A DNA stretch of 64,000 nucleotides from Podospora comata (GCA_017354895.1 CP071497.1:806001-870000); one strand, 5' to 3'. Shown: positions 23,765 to 33,634, numbered from the stretch's first letter. Numbers and translations are program-made. Notes: generated by a model not told the origin, from the sequence alone.

Positions 23765-24547
23765 TTACAAACCCCTCCTCTCCGTCTCCTGATACGTCAT
23801 CCCACCCTTGCTATCAACCCTCGGGTCTAGCTTGTTCAGCAAGTCCGACTTGTGCGGGCCAGCGGTGTTTGGAGCCGGGCCCGGCAAGTGGCTATTGCCC
23901 ACACCCCCCATTCCACGATGACGACCACCATCCCGATCAGAATCCACCCTCGGATCCATCATGTTTCCCGCCCTTGTCCCATGAGGCCCGTAGCTACCCT
24001 CCGGAATGGGATTCCCGACGGCGCCGTAGCCATGTTTAGCGGGCATGCCCCTCTGCCTGTCCATGTCGGAGTCAACCCTGGGGTCGAGGGTGTTCGCCAT
24101 GCGGGAGGAGTGAGGGCCGTAGGTGCCTTCGGGGATGTTGTTTGCGTGGGAGGAGAGGGGTCCGGGTCCGGTGGCGCCGTGCATGGTCGGAGGAGCGCCA
24201 GCAGGGCCGCCGCTGAAGTGCTGGTTGCGGGAGGAATCCATGTCAGAATCGACGCGGGGGTCGAGGGCGTTGGCTAGTCTGGATTTGTGAGGGCCATAGG
24301 TGCCGGAGGGGATGTTGTTGTTGTGTTGGGATGGGGGAGGGGGGAGGGGTTGGTTATCCCTGGTTGAGTCGACTGCTGGGTCGATCTTGTTGAGGAAGTC
24401 GTGCTTATGGTGGCCGGCTGTTGTGGGGGCTGGGCCGGAGGCGGCGGACTGCCCGTAGGTGGGGGGCATTTGAGTTGCTGGGAGGTTGGGGTTGATGGAG
24501 GAGTTGTTGTCACGGCGGAGGCCGCGTTCGTTTGAGGAGTTGTACAT
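23765..24547 (-). CDS. Disordered protein with five LDPRVDSD-type repeats
   Basis: Single exon, 260 residues, rich in Gly, Pro, Asn, Asp and His and probably unfolded alone. Five repeats carry the pattern (A/Y)G-x-H-x-(S/T/H)-x-x-x-N-x-(L/I/M)-DP-(R/A)-VDS: HHKHDFLNKIDPAVDS, PHKSRLANALDPRVDSDMD, PHSSRMANTLDPRVDSDMD, PHGTRAGNMMDPRVDSDRD and PHKSDLLNKLDPRVDS. Units lie about 45-55 residues apart, joined by Pro/Gly/Asn linkers with recurring IP(E/S)G(T/S)YG. Similar repeat proteins are widespread in filamentous ascomycetes without a known function. The amphipathic unit resembles hydrophilic stress (LEA-like) proteins; that is inference. ATG 24547 is the only in-frame start. A TATA-like palindrome lies about 110 bases upstream. 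Confidence 0.78.
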   Translation of the reverse strand: MYNSSNERGLRRDNNSSINPNLPATQMPPTYGQSAASGPAPTTAGHHKHDFLNKIDPAVDSTRDNQPLPPPPSQHNNNIPSGTYGPHKSRLANALDPRVDSDMDSSRNQHFSGGPAGAPPTMHGATGPGPLSSHANNIPEGTYGPHSSRMANTLDPRVDSDMDRQRGMPAKHGYGAVGNPIPEGSYGPHGTRAGNMMDPRVDSDRDGGRHRGMGGVGNSHLPGPAPNTAGPHKSDLLNKLDPRVDSKGGMTYQETERRGL

Positions 24548-25344
24548 GATGGGTTGTGGTGGTGGTGGTTTGTTGCTGTGCGGTTGTGTTTATTGTATGG
24601 TTGTGTTGGATGTCAAGAGTAGATCTTGGATTATGGTCCGCTGTGGACAGAAGGGGGTATATATCCCCATCTGTTCTTAAACTCATGGTCTTTCACATCG
24701 AGATATCTTCCTCCCCAAGTGTGATCTCATACAACGTCATACTTGGTAAGGTGAGCGATGTGGCGTCAGGGTCTGAAAGTCAGGCACGGCATCAGCAAAC
24801 GATCTTCTTCCGGAACAGCACACGCAAATGTTGGAATTTCATGGCTGGAAAGTTGATTTGATCAATGGATATTCGGGTCGCGTATTTGTTGGTCATTCAC
24901 ACGTTTCCTCGGGTGTACCCGTGACGGGGGTGAAATGACGTCGCTTGGTCTTGGAACCTGAATCCGTCAAAAAGTCGCCACTCTTAGTGATCGTTGACAC
25001 CAGGCACGGGACCCTGTAATTGTGTGTGGCTTGAGTTCGAGATTGAGCATAGATTTGATATTGTTGTGGCTATTTCGTTGTAAGATTTCGATGGCGAAGG
25101 AGAAGGGAGCTCGCAGCAAAGCCGTGGTGATGGTTTCTCACAGCAGGTTGTGAGACTTTTAGCACGGCAATTCTCCTCACTGATTTCATGAACTTGCAAT
25201 GAGTGAAATAGACTAACTATAAAAAATCACTGCTTGTCATATGTGATACGGTATTGTAGAAAATATGAGGAGAGTCATAAACATCATAACAGCTTCATTA
25301 TTGTACTCCTTTCAAACCCGACCCAACCCATGATGCCTCGCAAA
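24548..25344. other. Intergenic region with repeat-protein promoter
   Basis: 797 bases, no gene supported. The repeat-protein promoter occupies the left part; the rest is the 3' flank of the Arg/His-rich protein gene. Nothing further recognised. Confidence 0.5.
24653..24669 (-). promoter_or_regulatory. TATA box within a palindrome
   Basis: The near-perfect palindrome ggggTATATATcccc stands about 110 bases upstream of the LDPRVDSD protein ATG. It fits a TATA element for a strongly inducible gene; function is inferred from position and sequence. Confidence 0.5.
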
Positions 25345-26049
25345 TTACATATCCCTTCGAGGTCCATTCACCAACCGGTTCACCGCCATACCAGCTAGTG
25401 CACTCCCTACAGTGCCCATCTTGGTACTGCCCTTTTCCTCCTTTCTCTTCTCTGCCGCGGCCCCAATAGCAGCAGCACTAAGAGCTGCTGTCGCAACTCT
25501 AGCGCCTTTCGCACCTGTCCAAGACCCAGGTTGGTTCCTCACGCGAAAAGCCTCGATTGCGGCTGCATCAACAGCTGATTTGAGGCCCTTGTCCATTCGA
25601 GCCCTACTGCGACTCCTTGTTGCCGGATCAGCGTAGGAACTTTTATGGGTGCTCCGGTGACGGGAACGTCTGGAGGGCGATGAGCTGTGTGCACGACGAC
25701 GAGAAGAAGTGGTGTAGTGATCATCACCACGGTACGACCGACGGCTGTGATCTCTATTATGGCTGTGAGATCCGGAGTGGTAGTGGGAAGAATGTCGGTG
25801 ACGATGACCTCGGTCGAAGTCGTCGTAGTCTCTGTCGTACCCTCGGGAGTGGTGTCTGGACCCAGAATAAGATCGTTGCTTGTCGTCCAGGCCAAGCCCT
25901 GCCATGGCATCTTCAACCTTGCCTAATGCTTGTCGGCCGAGAGATCGATGCCGTCTTGGCCGGGACTCGTAGTCGTCGTAGTACGCATTGTCGTAGTCGT
26001 AGTCGTAGTCGCGATGGCTGCGGCGTCGGCCGCGGTGATGGTCTGACAT
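25345..26049 (-). CDS. Arg/His/Ser/Asp-rich fungal protein with a conserved C-terminal helical block
   Basis: Single exon, 234 residues from MSDHHRGRRRSHRD. The same frame has an earlier start at 26118 (257 residues), but ATG 26049 begins the RDYDYDYD-rich part shared by such proteins. The N-terminal two thirds is low complexity: Arg, His, Ser, Tyr and Asp in RS, RDYD and SHHS runs. The last 70 residues form a folded-looking segment: AIEAFRVRNQPGSWTGAKG, an Ala-rich helix, then GSALAGMAVNRLVNGPR. This end block recurs in many filamentous-fungal proteins with RS-rich fronts; its role is unknown to me. The Ala/Gly-rich helix could be membrane-seeking. Function not assigned. Confidence 0.72.
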   Translation of the reverse strand: MSDHHRGRRRSHRDYDYDYDNAYYDDYESRPRRHRSLGRQALGKVEDAMAGLGLDDKQRSYSGSRHHSRGYDRDYDDFDRGHRHRHSSHYHSGSHSHNRDHSRRSYRGDDHYTTSSRRRAHSSSPSRRSRHRSTHKSSYADPATRSRSRARMDKGLKSAVDAAAIEAFRVRNQPGSWTGAKGARVATAALSAAAIGAAAEKRKEEKGSTKMGTVGSALAGMAVNRLVNGPRRDM

Positions 26050-27283
26050 CTTGTTGCTTACTGCAGGACTCCTAGCAATATATCGAGTCTCAAATTGAGT
26101 GTTGGATTTGTCTCTCAAACGACCAATTCATGAAAAAGTCAGTGAGGAGTCAACGGGTATTCAATCTCGTCGGAGTCTGCCGCCAAGATTCTCCATTATC
26201 TTGATTTCGATGCTGGTACTGATATCACCTTGTGGCGTATCTCGTGTCTGTGGGGTTGCGTCACAAGCATCTTCTACTAACCAACTAAAATACAGGTGAC
26301 AGTTGATCTCCATCTTCACCGTGAAGCTTGGTGGTTTCGGTGCCGAAATACCGATGGTGGTGTGGAAGTGTGACGGAGCTGTCGGATTAGTCATGGTCAT
26401 TTGGGGGTATCACTGACAGGTATAATAAGAAGTCCACCTCAGCTCATTGCCCCCGTCGCATTTGGCCTTGGAGCTTCCAAGTTCTGCGCTGTTCATCTTG
26501 GCGTGTCAGGTCTGCTCAGGAAGGTGTGCCGTTGTGGACTGGTGGTGGTTGTTTGATTTGTGCGTCTAGCGCATCATCATCATTCACTTCCTCTCGGCCG
26601 TGGTAAGTTTCTGTCTCCCCCCTAAGTCGTAAATGACACATTTGGACGGCCAGGCATTCTCATCACGAGTACGAGACTGAAGCTAGATATTCAACGTGAG
26701 TGATCCTTCTGCAAATATTGATGATTGACTCGGTGTGCCTGGCGAGTTAAGTCGGCTTATGACGTCATTTCTCCCATCATCGGATCAAAATTCCAACTCC
26801 GAAGGAAGTGGCATTTTCTCAACCAACCACACCGAATGGAAGCTCGCACTCGAATCAATGACCACGCGAAGAATTCCCATGTCCAGACAAATTTCGCCAT
26901 CAAGAACGTCAGGATCGCCCGGTCCCACCCCACACGTTCTGCCCTGAGCCTCACAGCTGCATCCCTCAGATCAAGGTAGCATTGGGAACAATATTTTTGC
27001 AATAATGGCAGATCAAACCGGCAGGGAATGTGGTGATGCTTCTATGACGAGAAGACTCTCACTTGAGGGGTCTCTTGGTAGCAGATTCAGCCAAGATATA
27101 TTTGAGTCTACCCCTTCTGATTAGCATCTTTTATGATATCAACCTGTGGGCTCTCACAGCTTTCTTAGAAGCTCACACCACCACCAATCCCCGCAGGCTA
27201 CCATCAACGGGTACGCGATCTGCAAGATCACCCCTTATTCGCCACCCTCAATCCTCCAGACAACCAATTTCGGGAGCCTAACA
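26050..27283. other. 1.2-kb intergenic region between divergent low-complexity protein genes
   Basis: Promoter side of both neighbours. Short open frames (for instance 26725-26979 +) show no recognisable protein. No RNA gene or repeat seen. Confidence 0.5.
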
Positions 27284-27718
27284 ATGGCACCAACACTCCA
27301 ACCCCGCCAAGTCATAGTTACCGACAGTAGCGGAAGCAGCGGCGGAGGCCTCGACACGGGCGCCATCGTCGGCATTGTCATCGGCACCATCGCGGGCATC
27401 CTCCTGCTCTGGTGGATCATCCGCTCCTGCACAAAGCCCAACCGCCGCCCCGACCCCGACAGACAAGGCTGGTACGACGACACTCCCCCTCGCCGGTCTA
27501 GGTCCAGGTCTACACACTCTCATCGACACCACCATCACCACGGACGCCATCACAGCAGAAGCCACAGCAGAAGAAGGTCCACTTCTCGTCCTGTTATACT
27601 GGAGAAGCCCGCGAGGGGTTACGCTATCCCAGTCGCTCCGCAGCAGGCGTATGTCTACCCGAGTGCGGGCCGGTCGAGGAGCAGGAGTCAGGGGAGATAT
27701 CATGCTTCTGGGTATTAA
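27284..27718 (+). CDS. Small single-span membrane protein with RS/His-rich tail
   Basis: Single exon, 144 residues from MAPTLQPRQVIV. The same frame extends upstream to 27146, but the MAP... start is preferred because a short polar N-terminus then leads to a Gly/Ser spacer and one membrane helix (residues about 27-48, GAIVGIVIGTIAGILLLWWI). The cytosolic side begins with RSCTKPNRRPD and becomes an Arg/Ser/His tail with His6-like runs and RSRSRS. No signal peptide, so a type III or signal-anchor layout is likely. This Ser/Gly-then-TM-then-basic-tail design is common in filamentous fungi, in wall-sensor-like or septal proteins, but no specific family is claimed. Confidence 0.68.
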   Translation: MAPTLQPRQVIVTDSSGSSGGGLDTGAIVGIVIGTIAGILLLWWIIRSCTKPNRRPDPDRQGWYDDTPPRRSRSRSTHSHRHHHHHGRHHSRSHSRRRSTSRPVILEKPARGYAIPVAPQQAYVYPSAGRSRSRSQGRYHASGY

Positions 27719-27900
27719 AGGAATATGACGATTGGGTATAATGGAGGAACATGATGATGGGAATTATGGCGGCATGGGAAACAAAACAATGAATGAATGA
27801 GCTTTTCACCGTACATGTACAAATACACCCTTCAGTTTACATACAATTTTAAATCTTTCTCGACCTTTGTCCAGTTCAAAATGCATCTCTCCACAGCAGC

Positions 27901-29187
27901 TCATCCACGCCTCCTCCCACCCCTATCCGGCTCTTGCTCAGAAAGACGTCTTGCAGGGGCCCGTGTCTGTTTCTGCATCCTAGGTGATAGCTCATACTCC
28001 TCATACAACCCCAGCGAAGAAGGCCGCTGTCTTTCCGGCGGACTCGACCCCTCACGAGATGACTCTCTCCTCGACGGCAGCCGCTGATAAGAATGCTCCG
28101 TCTCCCCATACCCCCTCGAACCGGTGGAATGCCTCTGCCGATGATACTCCTCCTGCTGCGACCTCTTCGCCGCCTTCGCAGCAAGATACTCCTCCAAATC
28201 CGCCCCCGACACAATCTTGCACCCCGCCATGGTAAAAACCTTTCGAATCCACCCCTTGATCATCTCATCCTCCACCTCGGTCAAGTCCTCCTTCTTAATA
28301 TACTTTCGGTTAAACTGCCTGTTCCCCGGCGTCTTTCCTGTTAAAAACGACCAAAGGGTGATAGCAAGAGCATAGTAATCATCAAACACCGTCGGCGCAG
28401 GCAACGGCAGCCCCTGCTCAAGACATTGCATCCTCTTTGGCGTCAAATACGAATTCGTCACATGAAGTGAGTTCCAATGGTCCTTGTTTTCTTCAATGAA
28501 CCTCGCCCCGGCAAAATCAACCATCTTCAGCCTCTTCGCCGGCTGCTGCTGCTGCTGCTGGCCGGGAGAGAAAGAAGTAGGCCTGCAGTTACCCCAGATG
28601 AACTTTGACTCTTTGATATTCCCGTGGATGATGCCTCTTTTGTGTAGGTTTTCCACAACGAGAAACATCTCGACGACACACTTGTGCCGTTTGTGGATGG
28701 GAATCCTCCGAGCACGGAAGGGCTCACCACCCTCCATGATTACGGCCTTGGTGCCGGTTGAGGGCCGGGAACCTTTCCAGACTACCCTGCTCAGCGGCCG
28801 CATGGTGAGGCTGCCGGCTGCTTCCATCAGCTCAACCTCCCGCGAGGTCATGTTGGACTTGTAGACGAGGTCGTCTGAGAACCGGTAGAGCATGCCCGTG
28901 TTGCCTATCATGGAGGCAATCCACCTTTCTGGGGGGAAGTCGAGGATGGGGTCGTCATCGTCGATTATGAGCGGGAGTGTGGCGGTGGGGGGGCTGGGCT
29001 CGGGGACCCGGGGGATCTCCTCGGAGCGGCGGTACTTGGATCGGTCACGGTGTTTGTGTCTTTGCTCGTTGGTGCCGGTGCGTTCAAAGTGTCCGAACGA
29101 GGCGCGGTGCTGTCTCTTTGATTGGACGTGGAGACGGGCTTCGGATTCGAGGATTTCGTGAATGTGTTCTGCCGAGATTCTGGCCAT
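27901..29187 (-). CDS. Fungal protein kinase-like protein, probable pseudokinase
   Basis: Single exon, 428 residues. A basic, disordered start (to about 75) precedes a divergent kinase fold: LVYKSN (possible ATP-site Lys), helix-C-like REVELMEAAG, a hinge followed by HKCVVEMFLVVENLHKRG, then IIHGNIKESKF (His188) and VDFAGARF (Asp224). The HRDxKxxN loop reads HGNIKESK, so both the catalytic Asp and the metal-binding Asn are replaced; the DFG motif is DFA. A Gln6 run interrupts the C-lobe. The tail is disordered, with RS and RE repeats. Similar degenerate kinases are abundant in Sordariomycetes; true catalysis is unlikely. The frame is intact throughout, so it is not a broken gene. Confidence 0.82.
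   Translation of the reverse strand: MARISAEHIHEILESEARLHVQSKRQHRASFGHFERTGTNEQRHKHRDRSKYRRSEEIPRVPEPSPPTATLPLIIDDDDPILDFPPERWIASMIGNTGMLYRFSDDLVYKSNMTSREVELMEAAGSLTMRPLSRVVWKGSRPSTGTKAVIMEGGEPFRARRIPIHKRHKCVVEMFLVVENLHKRGIIHGNIKESKFIWGNCRPTSFSPGQQQQQQPAKRLKMVDFAGARFIEENKDHWNSLHVTNSYLTPKRMQCLEQGLPLPAPTVFDDYYALAITLWSFLTGKTPGNRQFNRKYIKKEDLTEVEDEMIKGWIRKVFTMAGCKIVSGADLEEYLAAKAAKRSQQEEYHRQRHSTGSRGYGETEHSYQRLPSRRESSREGSSPPERQRPSSLGLYEEYELSPRMQKQTRAPARRLSEQEPDRGGRRRG
28545..28562 (-). repeat. CAG/CTG microsatellite coding poly-Gln
   Basis: A run of ctg triplets on + encodes the Gln6 tract in the pseudokinase C-lobe; prone to length change between strains. Confidence 0.7.
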
Positions 29188-30845
29188 TGTGTTCTTCGAC
29201 TTTCAAGTTGAGGAGAGGGGAAGGGGGGGGGATATGCAGGTAGGCGCCGTGTGATACGCGCGTGGCTGTTGGAAAGGAAGGAGGAGGATCTGCCTGCTGG
29301 GCCATCACGGAGGTGATGGTGGTGGACAAAGGTGAAGGTGAAGGTTTCGGGGACTCCACGTTGAGCGGGCTTGCGCAGCTTTCTCGCATTCCGGTGGAGG
29401 TGTTGGACGGGACTCCGGTGCTTTGTTTGCATCGACAACGTCTTGCGTGGCGGTTTGATTCCATGGGAACAGCAAAAGTCAAACTCTATCTGAACGAATT
29501 CCAAAGCAAACAACCACACTAGCGAGAAAGCCTTGAGTGACAGAAGCCCGGCGCCATGAACGTCACTTCCTTGGTACGTTACCACTCGTAGCAGAAGCTC
29601 GCCCTGACTATCTCTTCCCGTCTCAGTACCCTGCGCCATCCAGGCGGTTCTTCCAGAAAGATTCCATTCTTCTTCGGCTCGAGTTGCTCTGAGACGGCGG
29701 CTATTGTTCATTTACACCGAGCCTTCTCCAATATTCCTTGCGTCTAGCTCCCCTATCTGCATTGTACTACATGTCGTGCCGTGCGGCATGGTGATCTAGT
29801 GGTTGCCCGCCAGCGCCCGCATGTCAAGAACAGAGTTGACTCGTGACGCATGCGCCAAAGGATGAAGTCGAGGATAGGTCCCGGAGTTTCTATCTCTGAG
29901 GCTTTATGGTGCCGCTGACACAGCACCACCCACTTGAACCAAAGTAGTGGACCGTGACGGACGGAGGATTGTGGGATAACTTGAGTTCATCTCATTGTCA
30001 CAATCGTGATCACAACGGAGGACGTGATGAGTGTGATTCCGGTGGATGTAGCATCACCACATGGCGGTCAGTCAACTACCGACGTCCAAATTTCCTATAT
30101 TTACCAGATAATTCCAGTTTCTGGGATCGCTCAGGATCGTTTTCTCCTATCACCACCTCCATCAGCTCGAAATCCACAAGTCGGGCAGATATTTCCCCAC
30201 AGAGATGGCGGACTTGTTCTCTTTTGGAGCCGTCACGCATGGCAGATGGGCGACTATTAGCGCCTCACAGCATGGCCCCCGGTGATGTCGCGCTCCTTCC
30301 AGCCTCTTGGTTGCATCCGCCAAGACGACCTCGACCAACGTCTGGGGCAACCTGCCGGACCAACCACCAAGTCACAAATTCGGACCAATCACAAGATGTT
30401 CATCGTGACAGACATGCCAAGGGCGGCAAGCACACCTATTTTTACACCTGTGGACATCTGGGCATCGGACGGTGCTGGACCCCAGATAATAACTTCCATT
30501 TCACCCCCAGCAGTTCCGTCGGTGAGATGCGATTCGCAAAGGATGGCTCCGTGATGATAATTTCTCGCATGATAGCAAGAGTCTTGTCAGCTTGGCATCA
30601 CGGAAGCTTCTGCACTTTCTGCACATCTGCACTCCACCGCCTCCACACTTTTCCATGCCACCGCCATGCTGAGGGATTGAGACCTCGATCTGGCTCAAGC
30701 CCGAGCGTCCTGTATAAGGTGTGATTGAGCCCATGCATGGAAGGACAAGGTTCCTGTTGATCTAATTCCAACCTCAACATCAGTTGATCTTGAGCGTGTC
30801 TTCTCTTCTGTTGTCCGGCTTCGTTGCCACAAGCTTCTCGTCAAG
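29188..30845. other. 1.66-kb divergent intergenic region
   Basis: Lies between the pseudokinase and the large disordered protein gene. A stop-free frame of about 250 codons (29954-30724 +) lacks an ATG start, has a Cys/His/Ser-rich random look and covers the TATA region, so it is not called. No repeats or RNA genes seen. Confidence 0.5.
30712..30718 (+). promoter_or_regulatory. TATA box of the large disordered protein gene
   Basis: gTATAAgg about 130 bases upstream of ATG 30846, in a setting that then becomes CT-rich. Inferred from position and sequence. Confidence 0.45.
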
Positions 30846-32684
30846 ATGTGTACCTACGACTACACGCCATACACCGGCTGCAAGCAAGGTGAGCAGCATT
30901 TCTACATCCAGTGGATGAAGTGCAGCAAGGCCATCGAGACGGGTGGCAAGTACTGCCCACCGGAGTTGTCTGTCGAGGTCGACGCTATCCGCAAGCTGTC
31001 CGGCAACGTTCTCTCATGTCCTGTCCACGGCCCCATCGCCATTGAACAACATGAGTTTGACTTTGTCGTCGCCAAGATCCCAGTCGAGCAACCCCATGAC
31101 CAGCCCGCTCGCCGGGGAAGGTCTCGCACAGCTTCACGACGAGGGACAAGTGTGAGCCGGTCCAACAGAACACCCAAGACCGACACATTCGGAAGGGACT
31201 TTGAGGAGCTTCCAGAGAAGAAAAGACGGGAGTCAAGGGCTGTTTCACCAACGGAATCTGTCAACTCGGAGTCTTCTGGTACCATTTTAGCTCGACCCAG
31301 GACATCGGATGGACTCAAGAAGGCGGATAGGAGTGGAAGTCAGGATAGGCGGAGAAGCTCCGTGGCTCACTCACACCGGCGTGTAAGCTCAGCAGACCTC
31401 AACTTGATGCCTCGTCGTGCGTCCACCCTGCGCCAAAGCAAGGGTGACAAGCAGTTGCCACCACCGGCTGAGATTCCCGAGCGTGCGGAAGCACAGGAGG
31501 AGGAACCACGTGGTCGTCAGCCACGACCCAAGACCACGGTACATATTCCTGCTGGGACTGGCATGATCGGCTTGCCCTCCAGTCCAGACATGAACAAGAG
31601 ATCCCCCGTGAGCCGTGCCAAGAGTGAAGGCAGGCCAACGCCGCCTGATACACTCACGGCAAGAATTGACACAGCATTATCACCCAACACAGCGCTGGGC
31701 TCAAGCGACAGTTCCCCTGAGCATCCATCCGAACCTCTTCCATTTGGCCCAAGGCGATCCAGCGTCAGGAGGACCACCACCCGCAGCATCCGCAAATCCA
31801 CAGACGAAGGCCCTATGGGTCGCATCGACGAGCACGTTGCCTCAGGAGAGGACGAAGACCAGCTCCAAGCCAGCGGCCTTCACATCACGACCTCAAACAT
31901 CACCCGCTCAGGAACAAACCGCACCACCCGATCATCCAGGGTCGGCATCTCCCCCGAATCCGAATCTGACTTCCGATTCCCACCACCTCCCAGCCGCAGC
32001 AATAACTCCTCCCCCATCTCCCGCCGCGGCAGCGAGACCCGCCCTCCCATGCCCGCCAGCCCCCTCTCCCCTGTCTTTCCCCGCTACAACAGCTACACCA
32101 GCAACGACGACGCCTCCTCCCTCCGAAGCAACCAAAGCAAAACCTCCCGCCGCTTCGAAGACCAAGTCGCCGAAGGCAGAAAATGGGCCGCCGCAAGAGA
32201 GCAACACATGTCCATCCTGGCCAACCACTCCGAGCCTAACCTCCCGCTCGCTGGTGTCCAAAGCAGAAGGGAATCAGCCGACAGCGGATACCGCAGCGGC
32301 CACCAGGGACAGCTGCCCATCCCACCTAATTCCCCTCCACCAAGGCAGACAACCCCCAACCCCATCCAGCAAGAAGCAAAGAGACGGACGTTGCAGAAAC
32401 AGAACGGCCAAGCGCCCTATCAGACTGATCTTGGGTTGCCATCGCCCAACACGTTGTCTCAGCGGAGACCGACGCCGTTGCAGTTGGGAAATGTGCCGCC
32501 CTGTGCGCTGCCTGTGTCGCTTTACTCGCCTTCGCCTCTTGGTCAGAGTGGTGGGACTTCGAGCGGGGAGGTCAGCCCGATGAATGTGAAGGGGAAGGTG
32601 CCGCTTTTGCAGAGGATGGGGTTGAAGAAGAAGATTAGTGGGTTGTGGGAGAAGGGGGGGAGTCAGAGGGCTGTCGAAGCTTGA
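30846..32684 (+). CDS. Large disordered protein with Cys-rich N-terminus, unrecognised
   Basis: Single exon, 612 residues, no stop. Only the first 75 residues look folded: MCTYDYTPYTGCKQGEQHFY, then CSKAIETGGKYCPP and LSCPVHGPI. They have five Cys and one His in a pattern that could bind zinc. This N-terminal block recurs in Sordariomycete hypothetical proteins. The rest is disordered: Ser, Pro, Arg, Thr and Glu, with many RRxS/RxxS kinase-type sites and SP motifs. It ends in a short hydrophobic-basic segment (GKVPLLQRMGLKKKISGLWE) that could be an amphipathic helix. It may be a scaffold or signalling target, but nothing identifies the pathway. The compositional bias is uniform, with no sign of a frameshift. 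Confidence 0.78.
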   Translation: MCTYDYTPYTGCKQGEQHFYIQWMKCSKAIETGGKYCPPELSVEVDAIRKLSGNVLSCPVHGPIAIEQHEFDFVVAKIPVEQPHDQPARRGRSRTASRRGTSVSRSNRTPKTDTFGRDFEELPEKKRRESRAVSPTESVNSESSGTILARPRTSDGLKKADRSGSQDRRRSSVAHSHRRVSSADLNLMPRRASTLRQSKGDKQLPPPAEIPERAEAQEEEPRGRQPRPKTTVHIPAGTGMIGLPSSPDMNKRSPVSRAKSEGRPTPPDTLTARIDTALSPNTALGSSDSSPEHPSEPLPFGPRRSSVRRTTTRSIRKSTDEGPMGRIDEHVASGEDEDQLQASGLHITTSNITRSGTNRTTRSSRVGISPESESDFRFPPPPSRSNNSSPISRRGSETRPPMPASPLSPVFPRYNSYTSNDDASSLRSNQSKTSRRFEDQVAEGRKWAAAREQHMSILANHSEPNLPLAGVQSRRESADSGYRSGHQGQLPIPPNSPPPRQTTPNPIQQEAKRRTLQKQNGQAPYQTDLGLPSPNTLSQRRPTPLQLGNVPPCALPVSLYSPSPLGQSGGTSSGEVSPMNVKGKVPLLQRMGLKKKISGLWEKGGSQRAVEA

Positions 32685-33178
32685 TCGGGTCTGTTCATTC
32701 ATTGGAGAAGTGAACTTTTATTTTGTTCATTTCTTTCATTTTGCATATACTTGCTGTATCATTACTGGGGTGTTATTACATTGTAGCATTAGCATTGGGG
32801 GGGTCAGTTGATGAAGAATATTGGGAAGAACAGATACCCTGCCTAGATACCTTCGCTTAAGGAGCAGCTTGTTAGATTGACTTGAAGTAATTCAGATTGT
32901 ATCATGAGTTTTATGCAAAGAATGTCGTTGCCGCATGTTGAGATCATCAGAGCAGCGTTGCACAGAAGCGGGCAGTGCCCCTGTAAGGGAGTCAGTCCAT
33001 GAGCATTGGGCTGCCCTGGTTTACTTACTGTGTAGTACAGTTATCCTGGCATATTACATCTGAGTGGATGGAGGAAGATGTGCGGGCTCAGAAGCAAAGA
33101 AAAGGAAAAATGTTGAAACATCATCTTCCTGACAGTTTTGACGTAGGTGTTGGAGGTAGTGCAAAAAGGCAAAAGATA
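32685..33178. other. Intergenic region before tRNA-His
   Basis: 3' flank of the disordered protein gene and the flank downstream of the minus-strand tRNA. AT-rich; no gene recognised. Confidence 0.5.
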
Positions 33179-33275
33179 TGGGCGACCCCGGAATCGAACC
33201 GGGGTTTCTTCGGATCGTATGTGATGTTCTGAGAACAACCACAACGAAGCGTCCTGACCACTAGACTAGTCACCC
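33179..33275 (-). tRNA. tRNA-His(GTG) with 25-base intron
   Basis: Acceptor GGGTGAC pairs with GTCGCCC (one G-T pair), followed by discriminator A. The D arm is GTCT...GGAC, the anticodon stem CTTCG/CGAAG, the spliced loop TTGTGGC (anticodon GTG), and the T arm CCCGG-TTCGATT-CCGGG. The layout lines up position for position with yeast tRNA-His, including loop and variable region. A 25-base intron (33214-33238) sits at the canonical place after position 37. It marks the left border of a block of broken genes. Confidence 0.94.
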
Positions 33276-33634
33276 GGTGAGGTATTATTGGATGGGAAAA
33301 AGGTGTGAATTCTCAGTACATGAGAATAACCACAAACTGCCTCTCCATTCGCTTCAAGGGCTGTTTTTCTTCACCTTCACCAAGCACAAGATTACCCGTT
33401 AATATTCGAGATAGCTCTTTCCCACACTAACAGGTCTCCCGTTCACCGAACTAGTCGGTCGCAAATCCTTGCTGAAGCGCTGACGACGTCGATTGGACGG
33501 CAGCGCCTGTTGCCTTGGCTGCACCTCGGCCGCAATGTTGCTTTTAGAAGCAAAGAAAAGACTGAGCCTACTCATCATCTTCTACAAAAACATTTGTTTG
33601 GCACCATACGTTTGTATGTCACCCAGTCGACATC
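33276..33634. other. tRNA-His upstream flank
   Basis: 359 bases with no gene; contains the 5' flank of the tRNA and leader-like sequence before the DUF6594 relic. Nothing else recognised. Confidence 0.5.

Noticed and set aside
28965-29711. 248-codon frame on - upstream of the pseudokinase
   Set aside because: Different frame from the kinase-like protein, starts in the intergenic region and has no conserved content.
29954-30724. About 250-codon open frame on + before the large disordered protein gene
   Set aside because: No ATG start, random composition, and it covers the TATA region of the next gene.
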